Positions 1-11,173 of a DNA stretch of 64,000 bases are shown piece by piece (the first letter of the stretch is position 1; every line of letters starts with the position of its first letter). The position numbers and the translations under genes were made by a program. The notes beneath the pieces were generated by a model. The model was not told the origin of the DNA. It saw nothing but the letters and a program-made list of their open reading frames with translations, and did no database searches. Source of the DNA: Leucaena leucocephala (taxonomy: Eukaryota; Streptophyta; Magnoliopsida; Fabales; Fabaceae); the NCBI GenBank assembly GCA_037074615.1, contig CM073519.1:24387001-24451000 (forward strand), given 5' to 3'.

Positions 1-375
1 TAACCGGTATATCTTCCTCTATTTACTGATGGAATATGGGACTAAAATACTTCTAGGCAGTTTTAACCCTTTATAGACTGATCTTTCTATAATTACAATT
101 TTGCCCTTGAAATTATCTCTTAATTACATTTATGTCCCTAACTTTTTGCATATTTATATTTAGGTCCATAAACTTTTGGAAATTATCACTTTTGGCTCAA
201 CTTTTGTTTCTACTTGAACTTTTGGCCTTTAAACTTTTCCAATTTTTGTTTAGGTCCCTTTCTTCTTTCAAGACTCATTTAACCTCTATTAATTCTTTTG
301 ATCATTGTCATAATCCTTTCCAAACCTCTTTCCACTATCAGTATTATCCAGATAGGAAAAAATCAGGATATGACA
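1..375 (-). mobile_element. Partial LTR (E2-type), cut by the window edge
   Basis: The end of a minus-strand LTR: it finishes with GGATATGACA at 366-375, the reverse complement of the TGTCATATCC start seen in the other LTRs here. Its sequence follows the matching end of the E2 LTR (about 33000-33352), including the Ty3-type phrase about 'ttcctctatttactgatgg'. No polypurine tract follows at 376, so this is a solo LTR or a truncated copy rather than the 3' LTR of a complete element reading through. It appears to be inserted in the protease region of E8. The other end and the target duplication lie outside the window. Confidence 0.75.
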
Positions 376-932
376 TACAACAACAACAATTCATGTTCCT
401 TTTTAGCTTCTTCAATGTATGCATCAATTGTATAAATGGAAGTTAGCATTCCACTAATGGCTACACCAATATCTAATAGAGTAATAGCACACTGAAACTT
501 GCCTATAGTGATTGGGATTGTAAAGGAACCTAGATCATTATATTTAATAGGAAGTTGTGGCTTAACTGAAGCTAACACACTATATCATATTTGAACCCTT
601 TCATTTGGTTTAAAGATTCTTTTATTAATGTAGAGTTCTTTAATGAATTTCCCATAGTTAGGTATACTTCTAATCAGATATACAAGTGGTAGATTTACTT
701 CCAATTTACCCAACATAGTCAAAATATCTTGTTCTTATTTATCTTTCAAAACCTTATTTGGACACATGTATGCATTAAGAAAGGGTAAGTGTTTCTACTT
801 ACTACTCTATCATTCTGTTATGTATCTTCATACTCCTTCTTATTATGGTTCCTATCTTATTTCTAACTTACACTATTAGAACTAGCAACTACTTTATGCA
901 TAACAGATGATTGTGTAGCATCTTTCAATATG
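376..932 (-). pseudogene. Protease-region fragment of Athila/Tat-type gag-pol (E8)
   Basis: Minus-strand translation gives the part between gag and protease of a non-chromovirus Ty3/gypsy polyprotein. The longest open piece (578-363, 71 codons) holds the LPIKYNDLGSFTIPITIG block that precedes the protease active site, then LLDIGVAIS where functional copies have a DLGAS-like motif. Upstream (higher coordinates) the reading continues as a degenerate LxxLEVNLPLVYLI...YGKFIKEL block typical of the gag end, with stops between. The fragment is bounded by the left-edge LTR at 375 and by E3 at 933, so it is the continuation of the gag remnant at 18302-20100. Lineage (Athila versus Tat) is inferred from the motifs and primer site. 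Confidence 0.7.
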
Positions 933-937
933 GTTTG

Positions 938-1759
938 TATCATATCCCAATTTTTAGGCCTAGAAGCTTAGTTTATAGCCTAAAAAAGGTAGGCTACTAG
1001 ACCCTATTATGCAGGAGTTCTAAAAGTACACAGATGATGTTTAGGGACTAAACTGCAAGAAAGTGAAAATTCAGGGAAAATAGTAAAAGTCCCTGTGGGC
1101 ATAAAGAAGAAGTAAGAAGTGTTTATTGGGAACTGAGCCACCTGAGTGCTTAGGCTTGGTTAAAAAGCCAAGATGACATTTAAAGGCCCAAAAACGTAGG
1201 CCCAGTAGTTATAGGAGTTTGAGAGGCATTAAAATAATATTTTAGTGCTTTACCGTATAGTAAAGTTACCTAGTTAAGGATAGAATTGTGAAAAGTAATA
1301 AGATATGACTTTAGACCATGAGGTGGCATGAAAGGTGTCCTCATAGGACTGACAAGGCACCACATGGCATGATTATAGGAAAAGAAGAAAAGTTAATGAC
1401 ATATGTCATAAGATTATAAAAAGGGGAAAAAGTAAAAAGGATAGGTGGCACAATATCGGCCACTCATTCCATGAAAAGGCTCTATAATTCTCTAGAAAGG
1501 CTGAGTCAGCTGGTGAGGTGTCCCAACGGCCACACCATTTGTGCCACATACTCCCTCAGGTGTCCCCTTAGGTATCCTTGGATGATGTCATATTGGTGAG
1601 TCATCAAGGAGGATGATGTCATCATGATGATACAGGCGAAGCTTCTTGAGGAAGCTAAGCGATCTAGGCCATTCATCACGATTTGATCTGAACCATTATT
1701 TCCACCTCCACTCACCTATAAATAGGCCACCCCTCCCTCAAGGAATGTCACAGCCAAGG
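938..1759 (+). repeat. E3 5' LTR, truncated to about U3
   Basis: Aligns with the first 800 bases of the E3 3' LTR at 16710. It begins TATCATATCC, so the usual terminal TG has become TA. A TATA box (TATAAATA) is at 1717-1724. Similarity to the 3' LTR stops at about 1759 ('ccaagg'), after which unrelated internal sequence begins. About 780 bases of LTR and the primer-binding site are missing. Confidence 0.85.
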
Positions 1760-2164
1760 GTTCTGGATCAGAACATAAGATTCTGGCATATAACAGAAGG
1801 TTCTGGCTTAGTGATATTTTGGTGTAGTTAGAGATTTGAACTAAAGAGGTTTCCTCTCTAGTATGAGATATGGGGATGGTGTTCACTACTTAGATAATGA
1901 TTCAGACAAGAGACAGTGACACCTAGATAAATAGACTGATACCCCATACCCTACAGCTTTACGAGGTAGTCTTTAAAGAAATAACTATGATAGACTAGTC
2001 TTAGTCAGCCGTTACCACTGAGGTCTCATGTTTCTTAGCACGAAGTGGATAGACTAAGTAAGATAACATATGGGGAGCAGTTTCTTCTATGGATAGAGAT
2101 AGAAGCTGACCAGTCTCATGTCAAGGGAAGCTACTATACAATAGTAGCTTAAGGCCAGCCATTA
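1760..2164 (+). other. E3 internal remnant, left of the E1 insertion
   Basis: A non-coding stretch between the truncated 5' LTR and E1. It contains three near copies of TTCTGG-based sequence at 1760-1810 and no long reading frame. The last five bases (2160-2164, CATTA) are the target duplication of E1. I see no gene in it. Confidence 0.6.
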
Positions 2165-5100
2165 TGTCATATCCTTACTTTTAACCTTAATTATACTTGA
2201 TTAGAAGTGATTGGAACCAATTACATGACCATTTGCTTTGAAAACATCCATTTCCAAAAGATTTGCTCTCGGGTACTGTTCACTTTTACTGTTCATTTGG
2301 TAATTTCAGAACATGTACCCTACTTTGAAAATTCATAATTAATTGTAGAAAAATCGAAATAACATGGTTCCAATTTCTAATGAAATCTCTTTCACATATC
2401 TTTGAGGGAAAAATATGAAACTGAGGTTTTCTTGTCCCAATGAAATCAGTTTAATCATTGAAAATCACTGTTTATTTGGTAAAATCTGGAAGTTCCAGTT
2501 TCTTTGCTTAAATTCAAAAATTCATTTCTCTTTGGTTACTTATCCAAATGAACTGTGTTACCTATGGATTTGAATCTTTAGACGTTATCTTTAAGATCAT
2601 AAAATTTCGTAGAAAAACGCGTTCATTTGGTATATGAAATCTTTGTGTAACCGTCACTGCCTCTCAGTACTCGTTTTACTCAATTCCAGGTCTTACTTCC
2701 AAACTTGGAAAATCATAACAATTCAGATACTTATCCAAATGAGTTGTTCTTGGTGTTCATTTAAATCCCTGTGTCTTAAATTTAAGCAGGCCAATTTTCA
2801 GATTAAAACTCGTTGATTTAGATGCCAAAAACATTCTCAAATCACCACGGCCTCAAAACAGGACTAGAGAAACATACACCATGCATACTAGCATATCATC
2901 CCATAGTGTCATGTAAGTCATGTAGCTTATTATACAAACTTATTCATCAACATTTACTCTCGTCCCTTGAAAAGATCCAGCACCTAAAACATAGTTATGC
3001 ATGTGGAAGGAATGAGATTTCATGGAAATCCCAATAGCAAGTTACACAAACTATAATATCATGCATGGATAATTGTATGCTTAACATGTTATCATGAGAT
3101 GGGAGCTACTTCATAATGGTACATAAGCAAACTCTAACATGCATATTGTCATGACATAACTTGCAAGGAGTTTCAATCATTCATACTTCATCATAACATG
3201 ATGACATAAGCTCAAGCTCAACCAAACACCATAATCAACAAGCAAGCAAAACAATTAAACAAACATGAGTTATAGTTAGGTATCCTTGCTACCTCTTAGC
3301 TATCTTGGTCAAGACCTTCTTGAAGTGCTTTCCTTCCTTCACAAATGTCAAAACCTAGCCATTACAACATAATATCAAGTTACAACTCAACTTAAAACCA
3401 AATCCAAGACTAGGTTTTCACTAGCTCCCTTTCTTTCGCTAATTTATGTTTCCTACTTCCACCTTTCCAAAATAAATTCTCATGGTTCATTTCCACATAA
3501 TTTTTCATGTAGAATCCAAATATGAAATCAGAATTTCCAAAATCAAAACATACCAATTGCTACAGTGCCAAACCAAAATGCATGCTCTTGTTTTCCAAAA
3601 ATTCTCATTTTGATTCCAATGCTTCCAATACTTGTTCTCCTACTTTATCCCCACACAACTTTCCATTTTAAACTCATTGGAAGCATCAAAATCATGAAAT
3701 TCCATCATATGAACAGTAACACGTACAGTACCAGCAAGAACACAAAACCCTAAATCCAAACATACTTGAATTCACAAGCTTATACCACTTGATTCTAGCT
3801 TGTTTAAGCTTGTCTAAACTATCCATAACATAAAACTCATATTTTAACCACATATGAGAAGCACTTCCAGCAGCAACCATAAGGGAAATATAGCATGAAA
3901 ACCCCTTAAAACCATGAGCTAACTTGCTAGAACAAAGCTTAAGATCAAGGGAGATGATTACCTTGCTTGTTACTTCACTTTGGTTGCTTCTTTCTTGGTT
4001 GAATGGAAATTTTGCAAGAGTTTCCCTATGGTTCACCATGCATGCCGAAGTGTTCTGAATAGGGGGGTATTTATAGAGAAATTTGGGTTGAAATGGATGG
4101 CCAAGATTGATTTGGTTACTATTTGATCTAAAGGCTCACATTTAATCTTGGATTTTACTTTTTCTAAAAAGAATAATTATTACATCATGTGGGACAGCTC
4201 ATGGGACACCTAAGAGGGTTAGGTGGCGTGCTGCCCATACAAAGAAGCTTCTGGAGAAATTCCAGTCCAATCCAGTACCGATCAGTGCAGTTTCACAACA
4301 ACCGGACTATGTTCTGTTCCTAATTTTTTATAATATACCAGGATATGTATTCTATCCTGGAAATTAATGTCTAGGATTCTCATATCATTGAAAATATTAT
4401 ACTGAGTATTTATCTGCCATCCATCCCTTGAGAAATGACCAAAATACCCTTGGTGTCCTTTCCTGCACTGTACTAACCCTAAGGGCAAAATCGTCATTTC
4501 ACCCCTCTTTATACTGGCTCATCGTGTATATGGGCTCTAAATAATCCTCTTTATACTATATGACACGTTTTTAGCCTGTCTAAAGTGACTAAAATGACCT
4601 CTATCCACTACTGGTACGGTATGGGCATCCAGGGGCATTTTCATAATTTTGCACTTTTCCTGGACTGCTCTGGTCTCTGGCCCACATAACTGTCCAGTCA
4701 CCTTAATGGGCTCATGATGGCGCCATTTGAGCCTTATTATGGGCTTCTTGCCTGTATTGCCTTTATGGCCCAATTTACAATACAACTCTCCCAATCCTAT
4801 TTATCAGGTATTTTATTTCACTGTAAAATCCCGTATGGTTTCTACAGGATTCCTTTTCTGATTCTCTCAATTTTATAAATTCATATATTAAATATATGAA
4901 TTTTGTATAAGGTCTTATCTGATTCTAAGATATGAAAAACACTATAATAATTCCTTTCGACTTCAGAAATTTATATCAATTAATTAGGATCTTAAATCAA
5001 AATTCTGTGTTGCGTTAAACTGACCGGAATATTTTTGTATATCTACTGGTAAAATTTGGGTCTGATCTGATTCCGGGCATTTTTGGCCTGTTTTGGCTCA

Positions 5101-5374
5101 ACTTTTCCATATTTATATTTAGGTCCCTTAACTTTTGAATAATTGCACTTTAGTCCCTGAACTTTTCATTAATTGCATTTAGGTCCCTCCTTTTTCTTCT
5201 ACTTTCACTTTTCACCTTCAAACTTTTAAATTTTCATTTTGGTCCCTATTCTTTCCTTAGTTATTAATCCTTCCCTTTCCTTTCACAATCTGATACAGTT
5301 TATTCCAAGAATCTTATATCCATTGCAGATAAACTGTACAGGTACATCAGGTTAAAAAAATTGGGGATATGACA
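2165..5374 (-). repeat. E1 3' LTR
   Basis: 3,210 bases, minus orientation, matching 11285-14516 throughout. Starts TGTCATATCC and ends GGATATGACA. A TATA box (reverse complement TATTTATA at 4068-4075) marks the U3 end. The U3 portion carries degenerate tandem copies of an AGGTCCCTnAACTTTT phrase at about 5110-5250. Confidence 0.95.
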
Positions 5375-5390
5375 TTTCTCTCCCCCTTAA
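5375..5390 (-). other. E1 polypurine tract (plus-strand primer)
   Basis: On the minus strand reads TTAAGGGGGAGAGAAA directly against the 3' LTR. The same tract with the same AAATTTCGAGGACGAAATTT lead-in flanks the 3' LTRs of E2 and, with changes, E3. Confidence 0.9.
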
Positions 5391-5427
5391 AATAAATTTC
5401 GTCCTCGAAATTTACATTACATATACA

Positions 5428-6640
5428 TTAAGGAAATAGTTCAGGGTATATCTCTCTCATCCTTTCCTCTACTTCCCAGGTAGCTTCATTCTCTGTTAAT
5501 CCCTTCCAGACCACCTTAACTAGAGGGATCTGCTTATTTCGCAACTGCTTGACCTTTCTATCTACTATCTGTACTGGTCTAACTTTATAAGTCAGGTCAT
5601 CTCACAGTGCAATATCATCCTGCTCAATCACATGTGATGGATCTGGAACATACTTCTTTAACTGGGAAACATGGAATACATCATGAATCTTGCTGAGATG
5701 TGGAGGAAGAGCTAATTTATAAGCCACTGATCCTACTCTTGAAAGGATCTGAAATGGCCCAATGTATCTAGGATGCAGCTTCTTCACTTTGATTGATCGT
5801 CCAGCTCCTGTCGTTGGAGTCAACTTAAGGAATACATGCTCTCCTTCTCCAAACTCCAACGGCTTCCTTCTAACATCAGCATAACTCTTCTGTCTGCTTT
5901 GAGCTGTTAATAGCCTTTTTCTGATCTTATCAATTTGTACTGCTGTATGGTCTACTAGATCAGGACCAAACATCCTCCTTTCGCTCAACTCCACCCAGCA
6001 CAAGGGAGATCTACACTTTCATCCATAAAGTGCTTCAAACGGAGCCATCTGTATGCTAGCCTGATAACTGTTATTATAGGCAAACTCTATCAACGGTAGA
6101 TGGGCATCCCAACTCCCTTTGAAATCTAAAACACAAGCTCTTAGCATATCCTCAAGCGTCTGGATTGTTCTCTCAGACTGACCATCTGTTTGAGGATGGT
6201 AAGCTGTACTAAATCTGAGAGTAGTGTCCATTTCTTTATGTAGAGCTCGCCAAAAGTTCGATGTAAATCGCGGATCTCTGTCAGATATGATACTACTGGG
6301 AATACCATGTAGTCTAATAATCTCTTTTACATACAGTTTTGCCAGTTTCTCAAGAGAATCCTTTTTATTGATTGCCAGGAAATGAGCCGACTTTGTTAAT
6401 CGGTCAATTACCACCCATATAGCATCATGCTTAGTAGGAGTCATGGGTAATCCTTCAACAAAATCCATGGCAATGCTGTCCCATTTCCACTCAGGTATCT
6501 CTAATGGTTGTAATTTCCCTACTGGCTTTTGGTGCTCAACTTTCACCTTTTGACATGTCAAGCATTTGGACACATAATCTACAACATCTTTCTTCAATCC
6601 AGGCCACCAAAATAAACCTTTAACATCAGGTACATCTTGG
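5428..6640 (-). pseudogene. pol (integrase part): E1 integrase and chromodomain (broken)
   Basis: Integrase inserts the cDNA into host DNA. Open pieces are 6597-6019 (192 codons) and 6003-5602 (133 codons) in one frame, continuing past a stop to TAA at 5430-5428. The zinc-binding part has a histidine pair (HKSKYTVH) before the frameshift and CLTC after it. The catalytic D,D,E residues are all visible: MDFVEG, ISDRDPRF, and the E of TDGQSERTIQTLEDML. The tail has the chromovirus GPF-type block (YIGPFQILSRVG) and a chromodomain-like end with VVWKG and NEATWE, which in this clade is thought to steer insertion to heterochromatin. Damage: a one-base shift near 6640 relative to RT, TGA at 6021-6019 (likely an old CGA arginine codon) and TGA at 5604-5602. 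Confidence 0.92.
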
Positions 6641-6692
6641 TCATACCTGGATGTACTGTATACTTGCTTTTATGTGCCTCTTCTAAGATCTT

Positions 6693-8447
6693 TTATCTCA
6701 ATCCTATTGCATTGGGAATATATGGTCGTCCCCTAAATCGTAGTAATCCATCTTGGGACACATCAAAGTTTTTAGTTTCCCCTCTTTCCAGCTTACCTTT
6801 GAAAATTTCTGCGAGCCTATCCTGCTCCTGAGCCTCTTTTATCTCATCCTCAATAAAAACTTTAATCTGCGTTCCTCCATAAGAACTTTCTGATGTCTGC
6901 ATTTGATACAGAGGACTCCAATCTCGAACATCTTCTATTAGTTCTAGCTCTTTGATCATGAGACTAGCAACCTGCACCACCTTTCTGCTCAAGGCATCGG
7001 CCACTACATTAGCTTTTCCTGGATGGTATTTGATCTGGAAATCATAATCCTTTAGAAGTTCCATCCATCTCCGTTGCCTCACGTTCAATTCTTTCTGATC
7101 TTGCAAATACTTCAGGCTTTTATGATCACAGTACAGTTCTATAGTAGCTCCATACAAGTAGTGCCTCCATATCTTGAGAGCATAAACTACCGCTGCAAGC
7201 TCCAGATCATGCGTGGGATAATTCTCTTCATGTGGCTTTAACTGTCGAGAAGCATAGGCTACCACTCGTCCTTGCTGCATCAACGCACATCCCAACCCCT
7301 GCTTGCTAGCATCAGTGTAGACTACATAAGTCTGAGTTGGGTCTGGGATAATCAGCATAGGAATCGTGGTTAATCTCTGCTTTATTTCATGAAAACTGGC
7401 CTCACACTTCTCATCCCACTTAAATTTCTGATTCTTTCTTGTCAGCTTGGTTAACGGTAGAGCAATTCGAGAAAAGTCCTTAATAAATCTTCTATAATAC
7501 CCTGCTAAGCCCAGAAAACATCTGATCTCCGTCACTATCCTTGGCTGTTCCCAGCTTAGCACTGCTTCAACTTTGCTAGCATCTACAGCTACCCCTTCAT
7601 GGGATATGACATGACCGAGAAATTTGACTTCTTGAAGCCAAAACTCACATTTACTAAGCTTAGCATAAAGTCGTTTCTCTTTAAGAGTACTAAGAACAAT
7701 CCTCAAATGCTCTTCATGCTCTGCAGCCGATTTGGAGTACACTAAGATATCATCAATGAAGACTACCACAAACTGATCTAGATAAGGCCTGAAGATTCTG
7801 TTCATGTAATCCATGAAAATTGCAGATGCATTCATCAGACCAAAGGGCATCACTAGAAATTCAAAATGACCATATCGAGTCCTGAATGCAGTCTTTGAAA
7901 TATCATCTGCTTTGATTCTGAGTTGGTGATAACCTGATCTTATATCAATCTTAGAGAATAAGCTTGCTCCAACCAACTGGTCTAGCAAATCATCAATTCG
8001 GGGAAGAGGGTACTTATTCTTAACAGTAATCTTATTCAACTCCCGATAGTCAATGTACAATCTGAGACTGCCATCTTTCTTCTTGACGAATAACACTGGA
8101 GCACCCCATGGAGAAACACTGGGTCGAATGAAACCCTTCTCTAATAGCTCCTCTATCTGCTTCTTAAGTTCAATCATCTCATTGGGAGCCATACGATATA
8201 GGGCTTTAGATACTGGTCCAGCTCCAGGTACGATGTTAATTGCAAACTCCACTTCTCGTTCTGGAGGCAATCCCTGAATCTCCTTTGGAAAGACTTCAGG
8301 AAATTCTTTGACCACTGGAATTGGTTCAATTCCTTCTTCCACTTCTGCTTGAACAGAAAAGAAGACCATATATCCCTGATATCCTTTTCGTAAACATCTA
8401 TCCGCTTGAGCCTCCGTCAGGAAATTCAGTTTCACTTTTGGATTCAC
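6693..8447 (-). pseudogene. pol (RT-RNase H part): E1 reverse transcriptase-RNase H (open 584-codon block)
   Basis: Copies element RNA to DNA and removes the RNA. This block is open for 584 codons. Visible RT motifs: IDYRELNKIT near residue 132, the first catalytic aspartate in KIDIRSGYHQ near 165, and FIDD (the YVDD box variant) near 230. RNase H follows with TDAS near 378, an ELAAV helix near 416 and DHKSL near 441; GKANVVADALSR near 477 closes the domain. The frame is the same as that of gag and protease, as in single-polyprotein chromoviruses, but it is separated from protease by stops at 8597-8595 and 8459-8457 and ends at TAA 6695-6693, short of integrase. The start methionine is only the first after a stop, not a real start. 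Confidence 0.93.
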
Positions 8448-8594
8448 ATTTGGGGCTTATGGACAAAGAACTAGAGTTTTGTTCTTACAATCCAGCATTA
8501 CATTATTGGCAGACAACCAATTCAATCCAATTATGACATCAATTTCATGGAATGGCATGCATATTAGGTCAAGAGTAGTGCAACAACATTCATA

Positions 8595-9989
8595 TCAAAT
8601 GACACTATTTAGGCAGACATCTGATGTAACTACTTTAGCATTTGTAGGGGTTATGACACATATGGCATAATGCAGCTTGCTAATTGTAAGGCCCAAACAT
8701 TTAGCATATTCATAAGAAACAAAGGAATGACTTGCACCCGAATCAAACATAGCAATCACAGCATGATTATTGAGATAGATGATACCTTGGATCATCTCGG
8801 GTGATCTCTGTGCCTCTTCCCTTGTCATTGCAAACACTCGCCCTTGAGTGCATGGCCTTTGATCATTAACTGCTTGGGGACAATTTTTGGAAAAATGTCC
8901 AGGCTGGCCACATGTGTAACAGACGTTCTGCCCCATCAAGCATGGTCTGTCTCCATGGTTCTTCCCGCATTTGTTGCATACTCTAGACCTCTGGTCTCTA
9001 TTATTTGGGTTGCCCCTGTAATTCCCTCTGTTCGACTTTCGGTTATGCTGCCACTGCCTTTTCCTCTTCTTGTTATAGCCACTATCACTGGCTGCATTTC
9101 TATTCTGGTTAGGTCTCTCAGGAGCAGCAGCCTCTCTGTTTACTGGTCTCATCAGCATCCGGTGATTCAGACTATTCTCAATAATTCTGCAGGCCTCTAC
9201 TGCTTTATTGAACTGATGGTATTGTTGAGGGGTCATCTTATCTTTTAGAGTAGTATTCAATCCCCTGATCATCCTCTCCGTCATCCACCGCTCATCGTCT
9301 ACCTGTCGTAGATAAGTGGAATACTGGGAAAGACGGATGAACTTTGCTAAGTATTCGTCAAAGGATTCTTTTTCTCCTTGTCTTAGCATAAGGAATTCTG
9401 CTTCTCGTTCATCTCGTACAGACTAGGGAAAATACTTCTCATAAAACTGTTCAAGGAACACTTCCCATGTGATAGGAACGTGTCTAGCCTGCAATACTAA
9501 CTATGTGTTCTTCCACCATCTGTCCGCATCCCTTTCTAGCTGGTAGATTGCCATCTGTGCTTTACTCTCAGACGGACAACCTAGAACCTTAAAGATCTTC
9601 TCTAATCTGCTGATCCAATCCTCCGCTTTCTGTACATCGAACATTCCCTCAAATGTCGGAGGACTATACTTACAGAACTTAGTCATCCATTGTTGAATAC
9701 CAGTAGGATCTACTGTTTGTCCTGTCTGTCTCGGTAGTTCTGTTGTCTGCTGAACCATCTCTAGTTATGTATTAGCTGTACCTGCAGACTCTGGGTGTCT
9801 GAGGTTCTCCACTGCTTCAGCTACAGCTGCTGCTATAGCAGCATCCCTTTCCTGCTCACTCCTTGCTTGAGCAGCTTTTACTTCCTCTATCAGCTTCTGC
9901 TGTTGCTCCAGCCATTCTAGAATCAGCTGATTAATATCTCCGGCGTTTTGGGATTCACCCGAAGCACTAGCTCTTTTGGTTCTTACCAT
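8595..9989 (-). pseudogene. gag-pro: E1 gag and aspartic protease (three in-frame stops)
   Basis: Gag forms the particle; the protease cuts the polyprotein. All pieces lie in one frame: 9989-9765, 9758-9501, then 9389-8595, separated by TAA at 9767-9765, TAG at 9503-9501 and TAG at 9425-9423. The N-terminus is basic then a glutamate/alanine-rich helix; next comes the retrotransposon gag fold (PPTFEG, W at the AEDWISRLEKIF block, WWKNT). The third piece has two zinc knuckles, CNKCGKNHGDRPC (about residues 138-150) and CYTCGQPGHFSKNC (158-171), then the protease active site DSGAS at 216-220. The ATG at 9989-9987 follows a pyrimidine-rich stretch ending in AG at about 9999-10000. Confidence 0.92.
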
Positions 9990-10185
9990 TTTGTTTTACT
10001 ATCGTAATAAGAAATAGGAAAGGAATATTATAATTAACATACTTTATATTTCATTCAAAACATAGCATACAACAGGTTTAACATCATTACATAAACTCTT
10101 CATAACAGACACACATACATGTATTATGTCATTATTAGTCAAAAGTACATAGATTACAACAACATTCATACATACAGCTATTACA

Positions 10186-11166
10186 CTATGTTTTCTCATA
10201 ATGGATCCTAATAAATTCCCCTACCATGTAGATCCAATTATGGATATCCTCAAAGGGTTCCTCTTCAAAGTACTGATCTAACCCTTCTCTCCATGTTGAT
10301 GTAAGAGGCAAAATATCATCCATGATGGTAACCCAATCAGTAAGGGTAAGAGTATTTGGATCATATGCCTGATAGGCCTCCCTTACTCTTGCTATGAAAT
10401 CTTTGTAAACTCTATAGTCTTGATCCATATCTCTAATCAACATCCTTCCTATCCCATATAGCTGCTTTGTGAGTTCCACAGCTCTCCTAAAATGTTCTTC
10501 ATCCATATCCTTCCCAGGGATTAACTCAATTATCTGATGGTTACCCAGGTATAGCTGTACTACTATCTTCTTGGTTCCACTTGGACCTGGAACATCTGTA
10601 GGGTCTGCCCACTGACTAGGTCCAGGTATATCAGCTACATGACTAGGAGCAGGTATATTAGCTGTATGGCTGGGTCCAGGTACATCAACTGGTTTAGGTA
10701 CTTGACTCGGTCCAGGAACATCTACCTTATCGGCCTTCCTAGGCACAGGGTCTGTTGCACCCCTAACATAAGAGTAACCCATATCAGATTGTTCTTCTTG
10801 AGGGTCTATCATTTCTTTATCATCTATCTGACCTGCATCTCTTTCTAGTACAATATTCATGGGTGGGGCTGGGTTAGGTTCCTCAAGTTCATCATCTTCT
10901 GATGGTATATCCTCATCTGATATTTCCTCTTCTTCATCATCATCCTCATCCATCTCATTTGATCCCACCGAAGAATTATCTAACCTGCCCAATTCTGATT
11001 CACTACTAGAATCCCGGATATTGATCACTAGGGAAAGACCAAACTCCAGATCATGTATGAAAGCATCTATATCTTCTGAGTTCCACCCTGATCTATCAGA
11101 ACTATAGACTGTGGGTTTAGGGTCCCCCTGGTTCACTGTAGTCTCTGATGTTCTAGACTCAGTCAT
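10186..11166 (-). CDS. E1 extra ORF upstream of gag, 326 residues, intact
   Basis: An open frame of 326 codons in the sense orientation between the primer site and gag, separate from gag-pol. I do not recognise the product. Visible layout: residues 1-70 polar with one hydrophobic patch (LEFGLSLVINI), about 73-105 strongly acidic (runs of D and E), about 145-200 a degenerate repeat built on DVPGPSQ / DIPGPSQ units, and 200-326 a mixed, probably folded part ending in aromatic-rich helix-like sequence. It has no signal peptide, membrane segment, zinc knuckle or enzyme motif that I can see. It has no internal stop, although the neighbouring polyprotein has eight. A splice-acceptor-like GCAG lies 8 bases before the ATG. 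A decayed relative may occupy the same place in E2 (37145-37759). Confidence 0.8.
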   Translation of the reverse strand: MTESRTSETTVNQGDPKPTVYSSDRSGWNSEDIDAFIHDLEFGLSLVINIRDSSSESELGRLDNSSVGSNEMDEDDDEEEEISDEDIPSEDDELEEPNPAPPMNIVLERDAGQIDDKEMIDPQEEQSDMGYSYVRGATDPVPRKADKVDVPGPSQVPKPVDVPGPSHTANIPAPSHVADIPGPSQWADPTDVPGPSGTKKIVVQLYLGNHQIIELIPGKDMDEEHFRRAVELTKQLYGIGRMLIRDMDQDYRVYKDFIARVREAYQAYDPNTLTLTDWVTIMDDILPLTSTWREGLDQYFEEEPFEDIHNWIYMVGEFIRIHYEKT

Positions 11167-11173
11167 TGGTATC

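Noticed and set aside
3692..4039. A 115-codon minus-strand frame repeated in three LTR copies (also at 12833-13246 and 22886-23233)
   Set aside because: It is conserved only because the LTRs are. Past the first 26 codons it runs into the predicted intron, so it is not a protein gene; only its start is discussed, as a leader frame.
10859..11107. Plus-strand serine-rich frame of 82 codons
   Set aside because: It is the antisense shadow of the acidic run in the E1 extra ORF: GAT/GAA codons read backwards as serine-rich sequence.
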